Shown in pieces: positions 9,605-18,906 of a stretch of DNA of 64,000 bases (within the stretch, counting starts at the first letter, position 1; each line of letters opens with the position of its first letter). Under the pieces are notes generated by a model. That model saw only the letters and a list, made by a program, of their open reading frames with translations, did not search any database and was not told where the DNA came from. The DNA comes from Collinsella stercoris DSM 13279 (GTDB taxonomy: Bacteria; Actinomycetota; Coriobacteriia; Coriobacteriales; Coriobacteriaceae), in the NCBI RefSeq assembly GCF_020735465.1, contig NZ_CP085935.1, forward strand, positions 1,860,001 through 1,924,000, in the 5' to 3' direction. Both the position numbers and the translations under genes were made by a program.

Positions 9605-10420
9605 TTACTCGTAATCGTTCAGGATGTCGCCGAGCGGATCGCCGGTACCGGCAGAGCCGCCGCTGTTCTTGGCCAGGTCCTTGAGGCCGAGGTACAGCAG
9701 GGCGAGGGACACGCCGATGACGCCGAGGGCGATGAGCGTGAGCTGCTTGATAGCGGCGAAGACGAAGCCGAGCGCGAAGAACGGCCAGACCTCCTTGGTC
9801 GCCATCATGTTGATGACCATGGCGTAACCGACGGCAGCGACCATGCCGCCGCCGACGGCCATGCCGCCGGACAGCCATGCGGGCATCATGTTGAGCGCGT
9901 TAGTCACAATCTCGGGCGAGACGAAGCACAGGGCCACAGCCGGGATAGCGATGCGGGCACCCTGCATGAGGATAGCCAGGATCTGCCACATCTCAATGCC
10001 CTTGAAGTCGCCCTTCTCGGCGGCGGCATCCATAGCGTGAACTATGGGGATGGCAAGCGTGCGGCAAATCATCGTCAGGAACAGGCCAGCCACGGACAGC
10101 GGCACGGCGAGAGCGATGGAGGTGGTGATGGCGGTCTGCGAGTCGGCCGTGCCACCGTCGAGCGCGAGCACCATGATGATGGCGGACGCAACGGAGGCCA
10201 GGGCCGCATCGGGCGCGACGGCGGCGCCGACGTTCGCCCAACCGAGGGCGATCATCTGCAGGGAGCCGCCGAGCATGACGCCCTCCTGCAGGTGGCCGGA
10301 CACGAGACCGATGAGCGTGCAGGCCACGAGCGGCTGGTGGAACTGGAACTCGTCCAGAATACCCTCCATACCGGCCAGCAGCGCGATGATGGCGATCAAA
10401 ACGATCGAAAGTGCTGACAT
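9605..10420 (-). CDS. manY: PTS mannose/sorbose-family transporter subunit IIC
   Basis: This 271-residue polytopic protein begins MSALSIVLIAIIALLAGMEG. The motifs FQFHQPLVACTLIGLVSGHLQEGVMLGGSLQMIALGW and APDAALASVAS (read in parts) are typical of EIIC-Man. With IID it forms the membrane domain that imports sugar while IIB phosphorylates it. The start is well set by GGAGGGAATATG. It lies 10 nt after the IIAB gene. Confidence 0.93.
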   Translation of the reverse strand: MSALSIVLIAIIALLAGMEGILDEFQFHQPLVACTLIGLVSGHLQEGVMLGGSLQMIALGWANVGAAVAPDAALASVASAIIMVLALDGGTADSQTAITTSIALAVPLSVAGLFLTMICRTLAIPIVHAMDAAAEKGDFKGIEMWQILAILMQGARIAIPAVALCFVSPEIVTNALNMMPAWLSGGMAVGGGMVAAVGYAMVINMMATKEVWPFFALGFVFAAIKQLTLIALGVIGVSLALLYLGLKDLAKNSGGSAGTGDPLGDILNDYE

Positions 10421-10430
10421 ATTCCCTCCT

Positions 10431-11423
10431 TTACTGGGCGGCCAGCTCGGACTTGGCCTTCTTGATCATCGCGTCGAAGGACTCGGCGGAATCGGCCGGG
10501 ACCTTGCGGATATCGAAGGTGATGCCCTTGGCAGCAAGCTTCTCGAGCGTCTCGACATCGTCGTTATCCATGGCGATGGCGTTGGTCACGACGACCTTGC
10601 CCACGGAGTGGGCCATCGAGCCGAGGTTGACCTCCTTGATGTCCACGCCGCCCTCGACCGCGCGGAGCAGGTCCTGCGGGGTCTCGAACAGGAGCATGGC
10701 CTTGGTGGCGCCGAAACGCGGGTCCTTGGCGACCTCGATCATCTTCTGGACCGGGACGACGTGGGCCTTAACTCCGGGAGGCGCGGCCTCCATGATCATG
10801 GACTTGCGCAGGTCATCGTGAGAGACGGCGTCGGACACGACGATGATGCGATCGGGGTTGGTCATCTTGGTCCACGTGGTTGCCACCTGACCGTGGAGCA
10901 GACGGGTATCGACACGGACGAGCACGAACTTGATATGACCGTCGCCCAGGACCGTGCCCTCGGGGATGGCGCCCTGATGGACGGCCGGCGCCGCGACTGC
11001 CGCGGGCTTGGCCTCCTCAGGCTCGAGAGACTCGGGCTTGACGCGAACGCCGGCGCGGGCCTCGGAAATGACGTGCTTGGCGATATCGTGGGCAGACTTG
11101 GACGCGTCGAAGCGAGCAGTGTACACCTCGACGAGCATCGGCAGGTTCACGCCGGTCAGGATCGCCCAGTTGGGGTGGGCGTCGAACAGACCGCTGATCT
11201 GGTTGAACGGGGTGCCGCCCCACAGATCGACGAGGAACAAGACGTCCTCGGGATCGTCGAAGGAAGCAACCGCCTCTTCCACCTTCTGGCGGAAGTCATC
11301 CGGACCCATGCTCGGCATGAGGGAAACCGTGGCGACGTTGGGCTGATCACCAAAGACCATCGAACCGGTCATCTTGAGACCCTCGGCCAAGTCACCGTGG
11401 CTTGCCAAAACGATACTTACCAT
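10431..11423 (-). CDS. manX: PTS mannose-family fused subunit IIAB
   Basis: This 330-residue cytoplasmic protein relays phosphate from HPr to the sugar. The IIA domain (1-135) has the phospho-acceptor His9 in VLASHGDLAEG. An Ala/Pro/Glu linker (about 140-160) leads to IIB, with VRVDTRLLHGQVATTW carrying the second phospho-His (about 177). The start is the ATG at 11423, with a near-perfect AAAGGAGG 7 nt upstream; the longer in-frame extension is discounted. It is first in the operon IIAB-IIC-IID-(DUF956). No sigma-54 activator gene of the LevR/ManR type lies nearby. Confidence 0.94.
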   Translation of the reverse strand: MVSIVLASHGDLAEGLKMTGSMVFGDQPNVATVSLMPSMGPDDFRQKVEEAVASFDDPEDVLFLVDLWGGTPFNQISGLFDAHPNWAILTGVNLPMLVEVYTARFDASKSAHDIAKHVISEARAGVRVKPESLEPEEAKPAAVAAPAVHQGAIPEGTVLGDGHIKFVLVRVDTRLLHGQVATTWTKMTNPDRIIVVSDAVSHDDLRKSMIMEAAPPGVKAHVVPVQKMIEVAKDPRFGATKAMLLFETPQDLLRAVEGGVDIKEVNLGSMAHSVGKVVVTNAIAMDNDDVETLEKLAAKGITFDIRKVPADSAESFDAMIKKAKSELAAQ

Positions 11424-11600
11424 CACACAACCTCCTTTGTTGTTACACGATTTGAACACAACAATGGTGAGTCTAAACCGCTCACGGCATGCATTCAACC
11501 CTTTAATGATGCAGGAAAATACTCGTCCCCGCATAGGCTCCGATGGATTATACGGATTATCTGGTACTTTGTTATCGATGCCACTTTGTTCAGCGAGGAA

Positions 11601-11635
11601 AAATCTGCCACCCGAGATTTTCCCGGGTGGCAGAT
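11601..11635 (-). terminator. Terminator of the ABC exporter operon
   Basis: CTGCCACCCG and CGGGTGGCAG pair over an 8-9-nt loop (11605-11633), followed on the minus strand by ATTTTTCC. It closes the minus-strand ABC transporter transcript ahead of the PTS promoter region. Confidence 0.85.
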
Positions 11636-11692
11636 AAAAGACACCTGTTGCTTACCGAGGCGGCTCACGCAGCGCACTGAGCCCCGCGCGCC

Positions 11693-13621
11693 TTATGCGA
11701 ACTGGCTGCGGTACAGCTCCGCGTACGGCCCGTTCTCCGCGAGCAGCTCCTCGTGCGTGCCCTGCTCGATGATCGTGCCGGCGCGCATGTGCAAGATCAG
11801 GTCGGCGTCCACGATGGTGCTCAGGCGGTGGGCGATCACAAAGCTCGTGCGACCGTGCATGAGCGTTTCCATGGCGCGCACGATGTCGCGCTCCGTGCGC
11901 GTGTCAACGCTCGACGTCGCCTCGTCCAAGATGAGGATCTTGGGGTCGCACAGGATCACGCGCGCGATGGTGAGCAGCTGCCGCTGGCCCTGCGAGATGT
12001 TCTCCGCGTCGTTTTCCACCCGCGTGTCGTAGCCGTCGGGCATGGTGCGCACAAAGTGGTCCACGTGGGCCATCTTCGCCGCGGCGACGATCTCCTCGCG
12101 CGTCGCGTCCGGGCGACCATAGGCGATGTTCTCGGCAATCGTCCCCTCGAACAGCCACGCATCTTGCAGCACCATGCCAAAGTTCTGACGCAGCGCCGCG
12201 CGCGTGAGCTCATGGGTGTCCACCCCGTCGAGCGCGATACGCCCGCCGCCGATCTCGTAAAAGCGCATGAGCAGGTTGATGAGCGTGGTCTTGCCCGCGC
12301 CCGTCGCGCCCACGATGGCGATCTTCTGACCCGGCTCCACGTGGAACGTCACATCGCGCATGAGCGGCTTTTCGAGATTGTAGCCAAAGCGCACGCGCTC
12401 AAAGTCCACACGCCCCTCGACGGACGCCGGCAGATGCGCCGCGGCCTCGACTGCCGGGTCGGGCTCGACCTCCTCCTCGTCAAGGATGTCGAACACGCGC
12501 TCCACCGAGGCAAGCGCGTTTTGCAGCGTGTTGATGGTGAACGACAGCTGCGTGAGCGGCTCGGACACCTGGTAGATGTAGTGGAAGAACGCCTGGAACA
12601 CGCCGATGGTGATCTGACCGCCCACGAGCATGCCGCCCGCCACCATGGCGATGATCACCTGGGCCAGGCGGATGATGAAGCGGATGAGCGGGCTGATGGC
12701 GTTGGTCACAAAGTCCGCGCGGCGGCTCGCGGTGGCGAGCTTGTCCGCCAGCTCATGCACCTCGGCCGAGCTCGCCTCCTCGCGGTTGAAGCTCTTGATG
12801 ATCAGGCGGCCCGAATAGGCCTCCTCAACCGTGGCGGTGAGCTTGCCCACGTAGCGCTGGCGCTCGGCGGCCAAGCGCAGCGTCTGCTTGGACACGTATT
12901 GCGTCACCAGCGTGGAGAGCAGCGCGAACACCAGGAAGATACCCGTGAGCAGCAGGCTGTAGCGGCACATCATGATAAGCGCGCCGATGATGGTTCCCAC
13001 CGCGCTCATGAGCTTGAGCAGGCCGGTCTGCAGCACCTCGGACATCTTGTCCAGGTCGTTCGTCGCGCGGCTCACCACCTCGCCGGGCTTGTGGCCGTCA
13101 AAGAACTTGAGCGGCAGGCGGTTGAGCTTTTCGGCGATGCTCGTGCGCAGGGAGAGGTTGAGCTTTTCGGCAAAACCCGCCATGACAAAACACTGGACCG
13201 AGTACAGCGCGCAGGCGCCCGTCCAAATGCCAAAGTAGATGGCGAGCTCTTGGCCGCCTGTGTCCCACGTGACCGTAAAGGTACGCCCCGCCGCAAAGGC
13301 CGCCTGGATGTTGGCCCACAGCACGTCGATGACATGCGCGCTGTACGCGGGCGCAGCTACATGGAAGCCGGTGTAGAGCAGGATGGCGGCGATCACCACG
13401 CCAAAGCGCCAGCGCTCGCCCTTGGCGGCCGACCACAAGCGCTTGACCGTGCCCAATGTGTCCTTGGGAACCTCAAGCTCGTCCTCGGGCTGCGCATCGG
13501 GCGTCATGGCGCGGGCGTCCTCGATGGCACCGCGGGCGCGCTCCTCCTCCAAGCGGGCGTTTTCGGCGAACAAGGCGTCCTGCTTGTCCTTCCTGCGCAG
13601 GGGCTTCTTGTTCCATGCCAT
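11693..13621 (-). CDS. ABC exporter half-transporter with canonical ATPase site
   Basis: This 642-residue protein has a charged N-terminus, a six-helix exporter domain (about 75-375) and an ATPase domain with Walker A GATGAGKTT, the signature ISQGQRQ, Walker B ILILDEATSSVD and the H-loop IAHRLSTI. The catalytic glutamate after Walker B is present. The ATG at 13621 is chosen over the GTG at 13630 because GGGAGGTGA sits at the right distance from it. The gene overlaps the upstream region of its partner and the two should form a heterodimeric multidrug or lipid exporter of the LmrCD/BmrCD/TM287-288 type. Substrate unknown. Confidence 0.92.
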   Translation of the reverse strand: MAWNKKPLRRKDKQDALFAENARLEEERARGAIEDARAMTPDAQPEDELEVPKDTLGTVKRLWSAAKGERWRFGVVIAAILLYTGFHVAAPAYSAHVIDVLWANIQAAFAAGRTFTVTWDTGGQELAIYFGIWTGACALYSVQCFVMAGFAEKLNLSLRTSIAEKLNRLPLKFFDGHKPGEVVSRATNDLDKMSEVLQTGLLKLMSAVGTIIGALIMMCRYSLLLTGIFLVFALLSTLVTQYVSKQTLRLAAERQRYVGKLTATVEEAYSGRLIIKSFNREEASSAEVHELADKLATASRRADFVTNAISPLIRFIIRLAQVIIAMVAGGMLVGGQITIGVFQAFFHYIYQVSEPLTQLSFTINTLQNALASVERVFDILDEEEVEPDPAVEAAAHLPASVEGRVDFERVRFGYNLEKPLMRDVTFHVEPGQKIAIVGATGAGKTTLINLLMRFYEIGGGRIALDGVDTHELTRAALRQNFGMVLQDAWLFEGTIAENIAYGRPDATREEIVAAAKMAHVDHFVRTMPDGYDTRVENDAENISQGQRQLLTIARVILCDPKILILDEATSSVDTRTERDIVRAMETLMHGRTSFVIAHRLSTIVDADLILHMRAGTIIEQGTHEELLAENGPYAELYRSQFA

Positions 13622-13622
13622 G

Positions 13623-15458
13623 CTACTCACCTCCCTTCATCTGGCTGTTGGCGATCTCGCGATACACCTCGCACGTCTCCATGAGCTCCTCGTGCGTGCC
13701 CTTGCCCTCAATGCGGCCGTCCTTGAGCACGATGATCTGGTCGGCGTGCAGAATCGTGTTGATACGCTGGGCGATGATCAGCACTGCGGCGTTGCGCGTC
13801 TCGGGCTTGAGCGCGCGACGAAGCGCGGCGTCGGTCTTGAAGTCGAGCGCGGAAAAGCTGTCGTCGAAGATGTAGAGGTCGGCGTGCTTCATGAGGGCGC
13901 GCGCGATGGCCAGGCGCTGACGCTGGCCGCCCGAGAAGTTCGTGCCGCCCTGGGCAACCGGCGCCTCGAGTTTTTCGGAAAGGCCCCACACGAAGTCGGA
14001 CTGAGCCACCGCGAGCGCATGGCGCATCTCCGTCTCGGTGGCACGCTCGTTGCCGTAGCGCAAGTTGCTCGCCACCGTGCCACTGAACAGCCATGCCTTC
14101 TGCGGCACGTACGCGATGCGCTCGCGCAGGTCGTGCTGGGTCAAGCTGCGCAGGTCGGCATCCTCAAAGCGCACCGTTCCACCCGTCGCGTCGTGCAGGC
14201 GCAGCAGCAGCTTGGCGATGGTCGACTTGCCCGAACCGGTGGAGCCGATGATCGCCGTGGTCTGCCCGCGTCGGCAGGCGAAGTCGATATCGTGCAGGGT
14301 GTCCTCGTCGGCATCGGCAAAGCGGAAGGACGCGTGGTCGAATTCCGCCACCACGTTTGACGCGTTGACCGTAGGCGAGGCGGACGGCATGGCCTCGCGG
14401 GCGCCCTCGCCAGAACCTTCGTCACCCGCGTCCGCGTCCGTCGGCAGGGTCTCGCTGCCAGCCGCGACGCCTTCCCCTGCCGGCAGGCTCCCGTCGCCGT
14501 CGACGATGCTCGGCTGCTTGTTGATGACCTCGGCACAGCGCTGCAGGCACACGATGGCGCGCGGCACCATCAGCGCCACGAACTGCGCCATCATGATGTA
14601 GAACATGATGAGCATGGCGTACTCGACCACGGCGGAGATGTTGCCGATCTCCATTGCGTGAGCGCCCACGCGGTTGCCGCCGAGCCACATGAGCAGCACC
14701 TCGGCGATGTTCATCAGGCAAAAGCTAAAGCAGTCCACGCCGGCGAAGATCCAGTTCACCTTGATCGCGGCGTTCGCGTAGTCGCTGAACACGCGGCCCA
14801 TGCGCCCCTCTTCGTGGTGCTCCTTGCCAAAGGCGCGGATCACGCGCACGCCGATGATGTTCTCGCGCAGCACCACGTTCATACGGTCGATAAAGCCCTG
14901 CATCTTCTCAAAGATGGGAGCGGCGCGACGCACGGCGATAACGGCAAAGACCATGACCACCGTGACCACGGCAAGCATCATGGCGCCCATCTGCGCGTCG
15001 ATTTGGAACGCGAGCACCGTGCCCATGACGCAGATGATCGGCACGGGCAGCATGGCCTGTGTGGAGAGCATGACCGTCTGCTGGATGACGTTGATGTCGT
15101 TCAAGGTGCGGGTGATCATGGAGCCGGTACCGAACTCCTCAAAGTCGCTGCCCGAGTAGGCGAGCGAGGCATCGTACACGGCATTGCGGATATCGCGACC
15201 CACATAGGAGGCGAGGCGAGCGCACAGGTAATTGCCCAGCAGGGCGCCGCCGCTCGCACAGCAGCACGCAACGAGCATGCGCAGGCCCTGGGAGACAATG
15301 AAGTCGGTGCCGCCGCTCGTCACGCCCTGGTTAATCATGCCCGCGAGCATGGTGGGCACGTACAGCGTTCCGGCAACGTCGAGCAGCAGCGCGGCGAGCG
15401 TTGCCGCAACGAGGGCCTTGTAGGGTTTGATGGTTTGCCACAGCAGCTTCATTCGCAC
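13623..15458 (-). CDS. ABC exporter half-transporter with degenerate ATPase site
   Basis: This 611-residue partner of the downstream half-transporter has a six-TM domain (about 15-310), an Ala/Gly-rich inter-domain linker at about 325-375, and an ATPase domain with GSTGSGKST, the signature FSGGQRQ and IFDDSFSALD. The residue after the Walker B aspartate is Asp rather than Glu, the mark of the non-hydrolytic site in heterodimeric exporters such as TM287. The 50-residue insertion before the ATPase domain is longer than usual. It is the first gene of the pair, starting 20-30 nt after a GGGGAGGACG ribosome site. Confidence 0.92.
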   Translation of the reverse strand: MRMKLLWQTIKPYKALVAATLAALLLDVAGTLYVPTMLAGMINQGVTSGGTDFIVSQGLRMLVACCCASGGALLGNYLCARLASYVGRDIRNAVYDASLAYSGSDFEEFGTGSMITRTLNDINVIQQTVMLSTQAMLPVPIICVMGTVLAFQIDAQMGAMMLAVVTVVMVFAVIAVRRAAPIFEKMQGFIDRMNVVLRENIIGVRVIRAFGKEHHEEGRMGRVFSDYANAAIKVNWIFAGVDCFSFCLMNIAEVLLMWLGGNRVGAHAMEIGNISAVVEYAMLIMFYIMMAQFVALMVPRAIVCLQRCAEVINKQPSIVDGDGSLPAGEGVAAGSETLPTDADAGDEGSGEGAREAMPSASPTVNASNVVAEFDHASFRFADADEDTLHDIDFACRRGQTTAIIGSTGSGKSTIAKLLLRLHDATGGTVRFEDADLRSLTQHDLRERIAYVPQKAWLFSGTVASNLRYGNERATETEMRHALAVAQSDFVWGLSEKLEAPVAQGGTNFSGGQRQRLAIARALMKHADLYIFDDSFSALDFKTDAALRRALKPETRNAAVLIIAQRINTILHADQIIVLKDGRIEGKGTHEELMETCEVYREIANSQMKGGE

Positions 15459-15729
15459 GTCCTCCCCATAAGCCGCAGGTAAATGACATGAAATTCCACT
15501 ATATCATGCCGCGCAGCGCGACGCATACTTTTAACACGTGCAAGCGCGGGACGGGACCCACGATTGAAAACACGGAAAGGAGCTGCGGGGGCACGAGAAG
15601 CACCAGACGGCACAGACAACAAAATCGCGCGTGCGGGCGCACCAAGAGACGTTCAAGGTTGACGCGAACAAGTGCTACCCGCCCCGCATGCGTCACCCAT
15701 ACAATTGCAGGATGTCTTGGAACGGCATG

Positions 15730-15766
15730 AATAGGCGCCCCATCCCTTGGAAGGGATGGGGCGCCC
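15730..15766. terminator. Strong hairpin, probable terminator of the 15874-16242 gene
   Basis: GGCGCCCCATCCCTT and AAGGGATGGGGCGCC form a perfect long stem with a tiny loop. It lies downstream of the minus-strand small gene at 15874. No long T-run follows on either strand, so the terminator role is likely but not certain. The rest of 15459-15873 holds no recognisable gene. Confidence 0.6.
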
Positions 15767-15873
15767 ATGCCTCAGGCATCCAACGCTTCACGCGACGCGG
15801 CAGCCTTCACGGCCACACGGAGCGTCGCCGTCTACGGGGCCGCTTGGGCCCCAAGCCTGTCGGGCGGCGTCTC

Positions 15874-16242
15874 CTACTCAGCCTCCTCAACAGCAGGCTC
15901 CTCAACGGACTCCTCAGCCTCAACGGGCTCGGCGCCGGGGCGCACCCAGCCCTCCTGGATTGACTCGAAGAACGTGGCCCCATCGGCAAGGTCGTGCACG
16001 CTCTTGCCGTCGAGCCAGGGCAGCTCGACCAGCTCGGGCAAGGTGGTCACAAGTTCGGAGCAGTCGACGAAACGGCCCTTGTCATTCAACTGCTCGCAGT
16101 CCTGCACGCGCCAATACCCATCGGTGTGGGTGACATAGTACTCATGGCCGTCGACGTCCATGAACACGCGCGTCTTAGAGCGGAGGTAGGACAAAAGCCC
16201 CTCGAAATCCAAGGAGATCTCCTGATCAGCCTTCATTCCCAT
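15874..16242 (-). CDS. Hypothetical acidic protein, 122 aa
   Basis: This protein begins MGMKADQEISLDFEGLLSYL and contains VFMDVDGHEYYVTHTDGYWR. The last 25 residues are a Glu/Val/Ala-rich tail. A GGAGCC ribosome site precedes the ATG. I do not recognise a family. It has no signal peptide or membrane segment and should be cytoplasmic. It is flanked by hairpins (15730-15766 and an inverted repeat GCGCCCGG/CCGGGCGC at about 16264-16287), which suggests a single-gene transcript. Confidence 0.7.
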   Translation of the reverse strand: MGMKADQEISLDFEGLLSYLRSKTRVFMDVDGHEYYVTHTDGYWRVQDCEQLNDKGRFVDCSELVTTLPELVELPWLDGKSVHDLADGATFFESIQEGWVRPGAEPVEAEESVEEPAVEEAE

Positions 16243-16395
16243 AGTTGGCTCCTATCTGTCGGGCGCCCGGACCCGACGCCGGGCGCTTGCATAACCGATG
16301 CTTCCATCTTTCCCGCCTTACGCACGTTTTACGAGCAAAACTTGGTGGACGGCTCTTTTGTTCGAGCAACGGTATGCATACGAATGGCGCCCGAC

Positions 16396-17454
16396 CTACC
16401 AAATGCCAAGCAAGTGCTGCATGCCCACACTCACCAGCGTGATGCCAATCCAGCAGCACAGACCCATGAAGATAGGCTTGCCGCCCGTCTTAACCAGCTT
16501 GACCACATCGGTGTTGAAGCCAATCGCCGCCATGGCCATGACAATGAAGAACTTGGAGAGGGTCTTGATGGGAGCGGTCACGGTAACCGGCAGGGCGAAT
16601 ACGGTGGTGATGACGCTCGCCAAAACGAAGAAGAGGATAAAGAACGGGAAGATCTTCTTGATGTCGAACGTGCCCGCTGCCGCGCCGTCGCCCTTGCCCA
16701 TTTCGGTGGCGCGCTTTGCCTGTCGGACCTGCCAAAAGGCCAGGAACAGCGTAATGGGAATAATCGCGAGCGTACGGGTGAGCTTGACGATCGTGGCATG
16801 GTCGAGCGCGTTGGAGCCGGGGTGCATGCCGTCCCACGCCGCCGCCGCGGCGGTCACCGACGACGTGTCGTTCACGGCGGTGCCGGCGAACAGGCCAAAG
16901 CCCTCGTTGCTCATGCCGAGCACGCCGCCAAGCGTGGGAAACACCAGCGCGGCGATAATGTTGAACAGGAAGATAACACTGATTGCCTGGGCGATCTCCT
17001 CGTCGTCCGCATCGATGACCGGAGCCGTGGCGGCGATAGCGGAACCGCCGCAGATCGACGAGCCCACACCCACGAGCGTCGATATCTTGCGCGGGATGTT
17101 CATGACGCGGCACAGGACAAAGGAGATCACGAGCGAGGTCGTGATGGTGGAGACAATGATGGGCAGCGAGCTGGCGCCCACCTTGGCGATCTGCCCCAAA
17201 TTGAGTCCGAATCCGAGCAAGATGACCGCATACTGGAGAATCTTCTTAGAGGTGTACTTGATGCCCGGGGCGGCGGCTTCCGCAACACCCGAGCGCTTAC
17301 GCAGCACGTGTCCCATCACCATGCCGATGAGAATGGCGAAGACGGGACCACCGATGACCTCGAATCGCCTCCCCAGCAACCAGGCCGGCACCGAGATCAC
17401 CAACGTCAGCGCCACCCCGCGCCACAGGTCCTTGAAATCCTTGAAGAGCTCCAC
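16396..17454 (-). CDS. YeiH/UPF0324-family membrane transporter
   Basis: This 352-residue integral membrane protein has about ten hydrophobic segments. Family signatures are visible: [32 protein letters not shown] (the conserved Gly/Ser-rich half-helix) and [14 protein letters not shown]. YeiH proteins are putative sulfate or sulfonate exporters; function remains inferential. The GTG at 17454 is chosen because AAAGGTGG lies just upstream. It is transcribed divergently from a LysR regulator, as yeiH and yeiE are in enterobacteria. Confidence 0.85.
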   Translation of the reverse strand: MELFKDFKDLWRGVALTLVISVPAWLLGRRFEVIGGPVFAILIGMVMGHVLRKRSGVAEAAAPGIKYTSKKILQYAVILLGFGLNLGQIAKVGASSLPIIVSTITTSLVISFVLCRVMNIPRKISTLVGVGSSICGGSAIAATAPVIDADDEEIAQAISVIFLFNIIAALVFPTLGGVLGMSNEGFGLFAGTAVNDTSSVTAAAAAWDGMHPGSNALDHATIVKLTRTLAIIPITLFLAFWQVRQAKRATEMGKGDGAAAGTFDIKKIFPFFILFFVLASVITTVFALPVTVTAPIKTLSKFFIVMAMAAIGFNTDVVKLVKTGGKPIFMGLCCWIGITLVSVGMQHLLGIW

Positions 17455-17673
17455 ACATCCACCTTTCCGAACCTCAATGTAGCAACGTGCTCCTCTTGAG
17501 GTTTCTCGCATTGAGGCTTGTATTCACCGCTATGCCCACTTGAGCGAGCTACGAAGCGGCACCCGTGTTGTCGAAACTATGGTAGGACCTTTATCTATAA
17601 TTATTTCTATCTAATTAGTTATAGTTTCATTAGATATCTTTATTATATAAGAAAGAGCAGACGGGAAACAAGC
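17455..17673. promoter_or_regulatory. Divergent promoter region, yeiH-like / LysR
   Basis: About 220 bp of markedly AT-rich DNA (17585-17655) separates the two divergent starts. It contains CTAATTAG and ATTAGATATCT, AT-rich dyads of the T-N11-A kind bound by LysR proteins. Autoregulation and control of the transporter from here is inferred. Confidence 0.55.
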
Positions 17674-18690
17674 ATGCTTGATTACCGCACCCACACCTTC
17701 TTGGAGGTCTATCGGCAGCGCAGCTTCACGCAAGCCGCAGCCTCCCTCATGATCACGCAGCCCGCCGTCTCCCAGCACATCAAACAGCTCGAATCGCACT
17801 ATGGATGCCCGCTATTCACCAAAACGGGCCGCGGCATCGAACCCACGCCCGCCGCAGACGTGCTGTATCAGAGACTTCTTGCCATGGAAAACGACGAGGA
17901 GAGATTGATCACCGAGGTAGGGAACCTCGCAGCGGAGCCCACAAGGGCCCACACCGTGCCACTCAAGTTCGGCTGCACGCGGACCATCGCCGACTTCACG
18001 GCGCCGAAGCTCATGGCAGTCCATCTCACTCGGCACCCCAACAGCTCTATCACCATGCGCGCCGGCAACACGCGCGACCTAGTGGGGGCGCTCGATCGGG
18101 GCGACATCGACTTCGCGCTCGTGGAGGGCTCATTCGACCGCGAGCGCTTTGACTACGAGATCCTCTCGCGCGAGCCGTATATCACCATCGCCGGAAGGGC
18201 AGGCGCAAAAGGGATCGTCACTCCCGGGGCAGGAGGAGGCGTCGCGCACGGGGCGGGCACTAAAACCGAGGTCGGCAACCCAGCAGATGCCGAACAGGGC
18301 GACTCCCCCACAGAGTTTCGAACCCACGTTGCCCGGCCCAGCTCCATTCGCGACCTTCTTGGCGAGCGCCTCATCCTGCGCGAGGCGGGATCGGGCACGC
18401 GCGAGATCCTCGAAAAGCACCTGGCGGCGCGCGATCTCGCCGTGACGGACTTCGCGGGAGTCGTCGAGCTCGAGAGCATCCCGACCATCAAGGCATGCGT
18501 GCGAAGCGGCGCGGGAATAACGTTCATGTATCGCGTGGCAGCAGCAGAGGAACTCGCCCGAGGGGAGTTCGTGGATATTACACCTGTCGACTTCTTTATC
18601 GAACACGACTTTTGCCTCATCTGGCAACGGGGCAGCCAATACGCACCACGATATCGCGCCCTCTGCAAAGCATGGCGCAGCCTACCGTGA
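17674..18690 (+). CDS. LysR-family transcriptional regulator (YeiE-like)
   Basis: This 338-residue protein has the N-terminal winged helix: MLDYRTHTFLEVYRQRSFTQ, then AAASLMITQPAVSQHIKQLE. A periplasmic-binding-like effector domain follows. The ATG at 17674 is chosen because it begins the conserved HTH; the upstream in-frame sequence is AT-rich promoter. Between the two halves of the effector domain (about 180-225) there is an extra Gly/Ala/Thr-rich stretch, so the protein is about 40 residues longer than YeiE. It is divergent from the YeiH-like gene, its likely target. It ends near the convergent IS256-carrying region. Confidence 0.88.
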   Translation: MLDYRTHTFLEVYRQRSFTQAAASLMITQPAVSQHIKQLESHYGCPLFTKTGRGIEPTPAADVLYQRLLAMENDEERLITEVGNLAAEPTRAHTVPLKFGCTRTIADFTAPKLMAVHLTRHPNSSITMRAGNTRDLVGALDRGDIDFALVEGSFDRERFDYEILSREPYITIAGRAGAKGIVTPGAGGGVAHGAGTKTEVGNPADAEQGDSPTEFRTHVARPSSIRDLLGERLILREAGSGTREILEKHLAARDLAVTDFAGVVELESIPTIKACVRSGAGITFMYRVAAAEELARGEFVDITPVDFFIEHDFCLIWQRGSQYAPRYRALCKAWRSLP

Positions 18691-18906
18691 GCCCTCATGC
18701 CGCGGGCGATCAAAAAGCGACGCACAACAGGTTGCGACAAGTACGACAGGCTGCGACGACATCTACTTTTGCTCAAAGTGGCTAAAAACTACCGTTTTGT
18801 ATCGCTCTCCTCATGCCAACGCCGCCTTGAAGGCAACTTAGAAGGCGCAATCCGAGGGCGAGCGCATCAAAACGAGACGTTTTACCCGAAAAGACGCGTG
18901 TCTGGG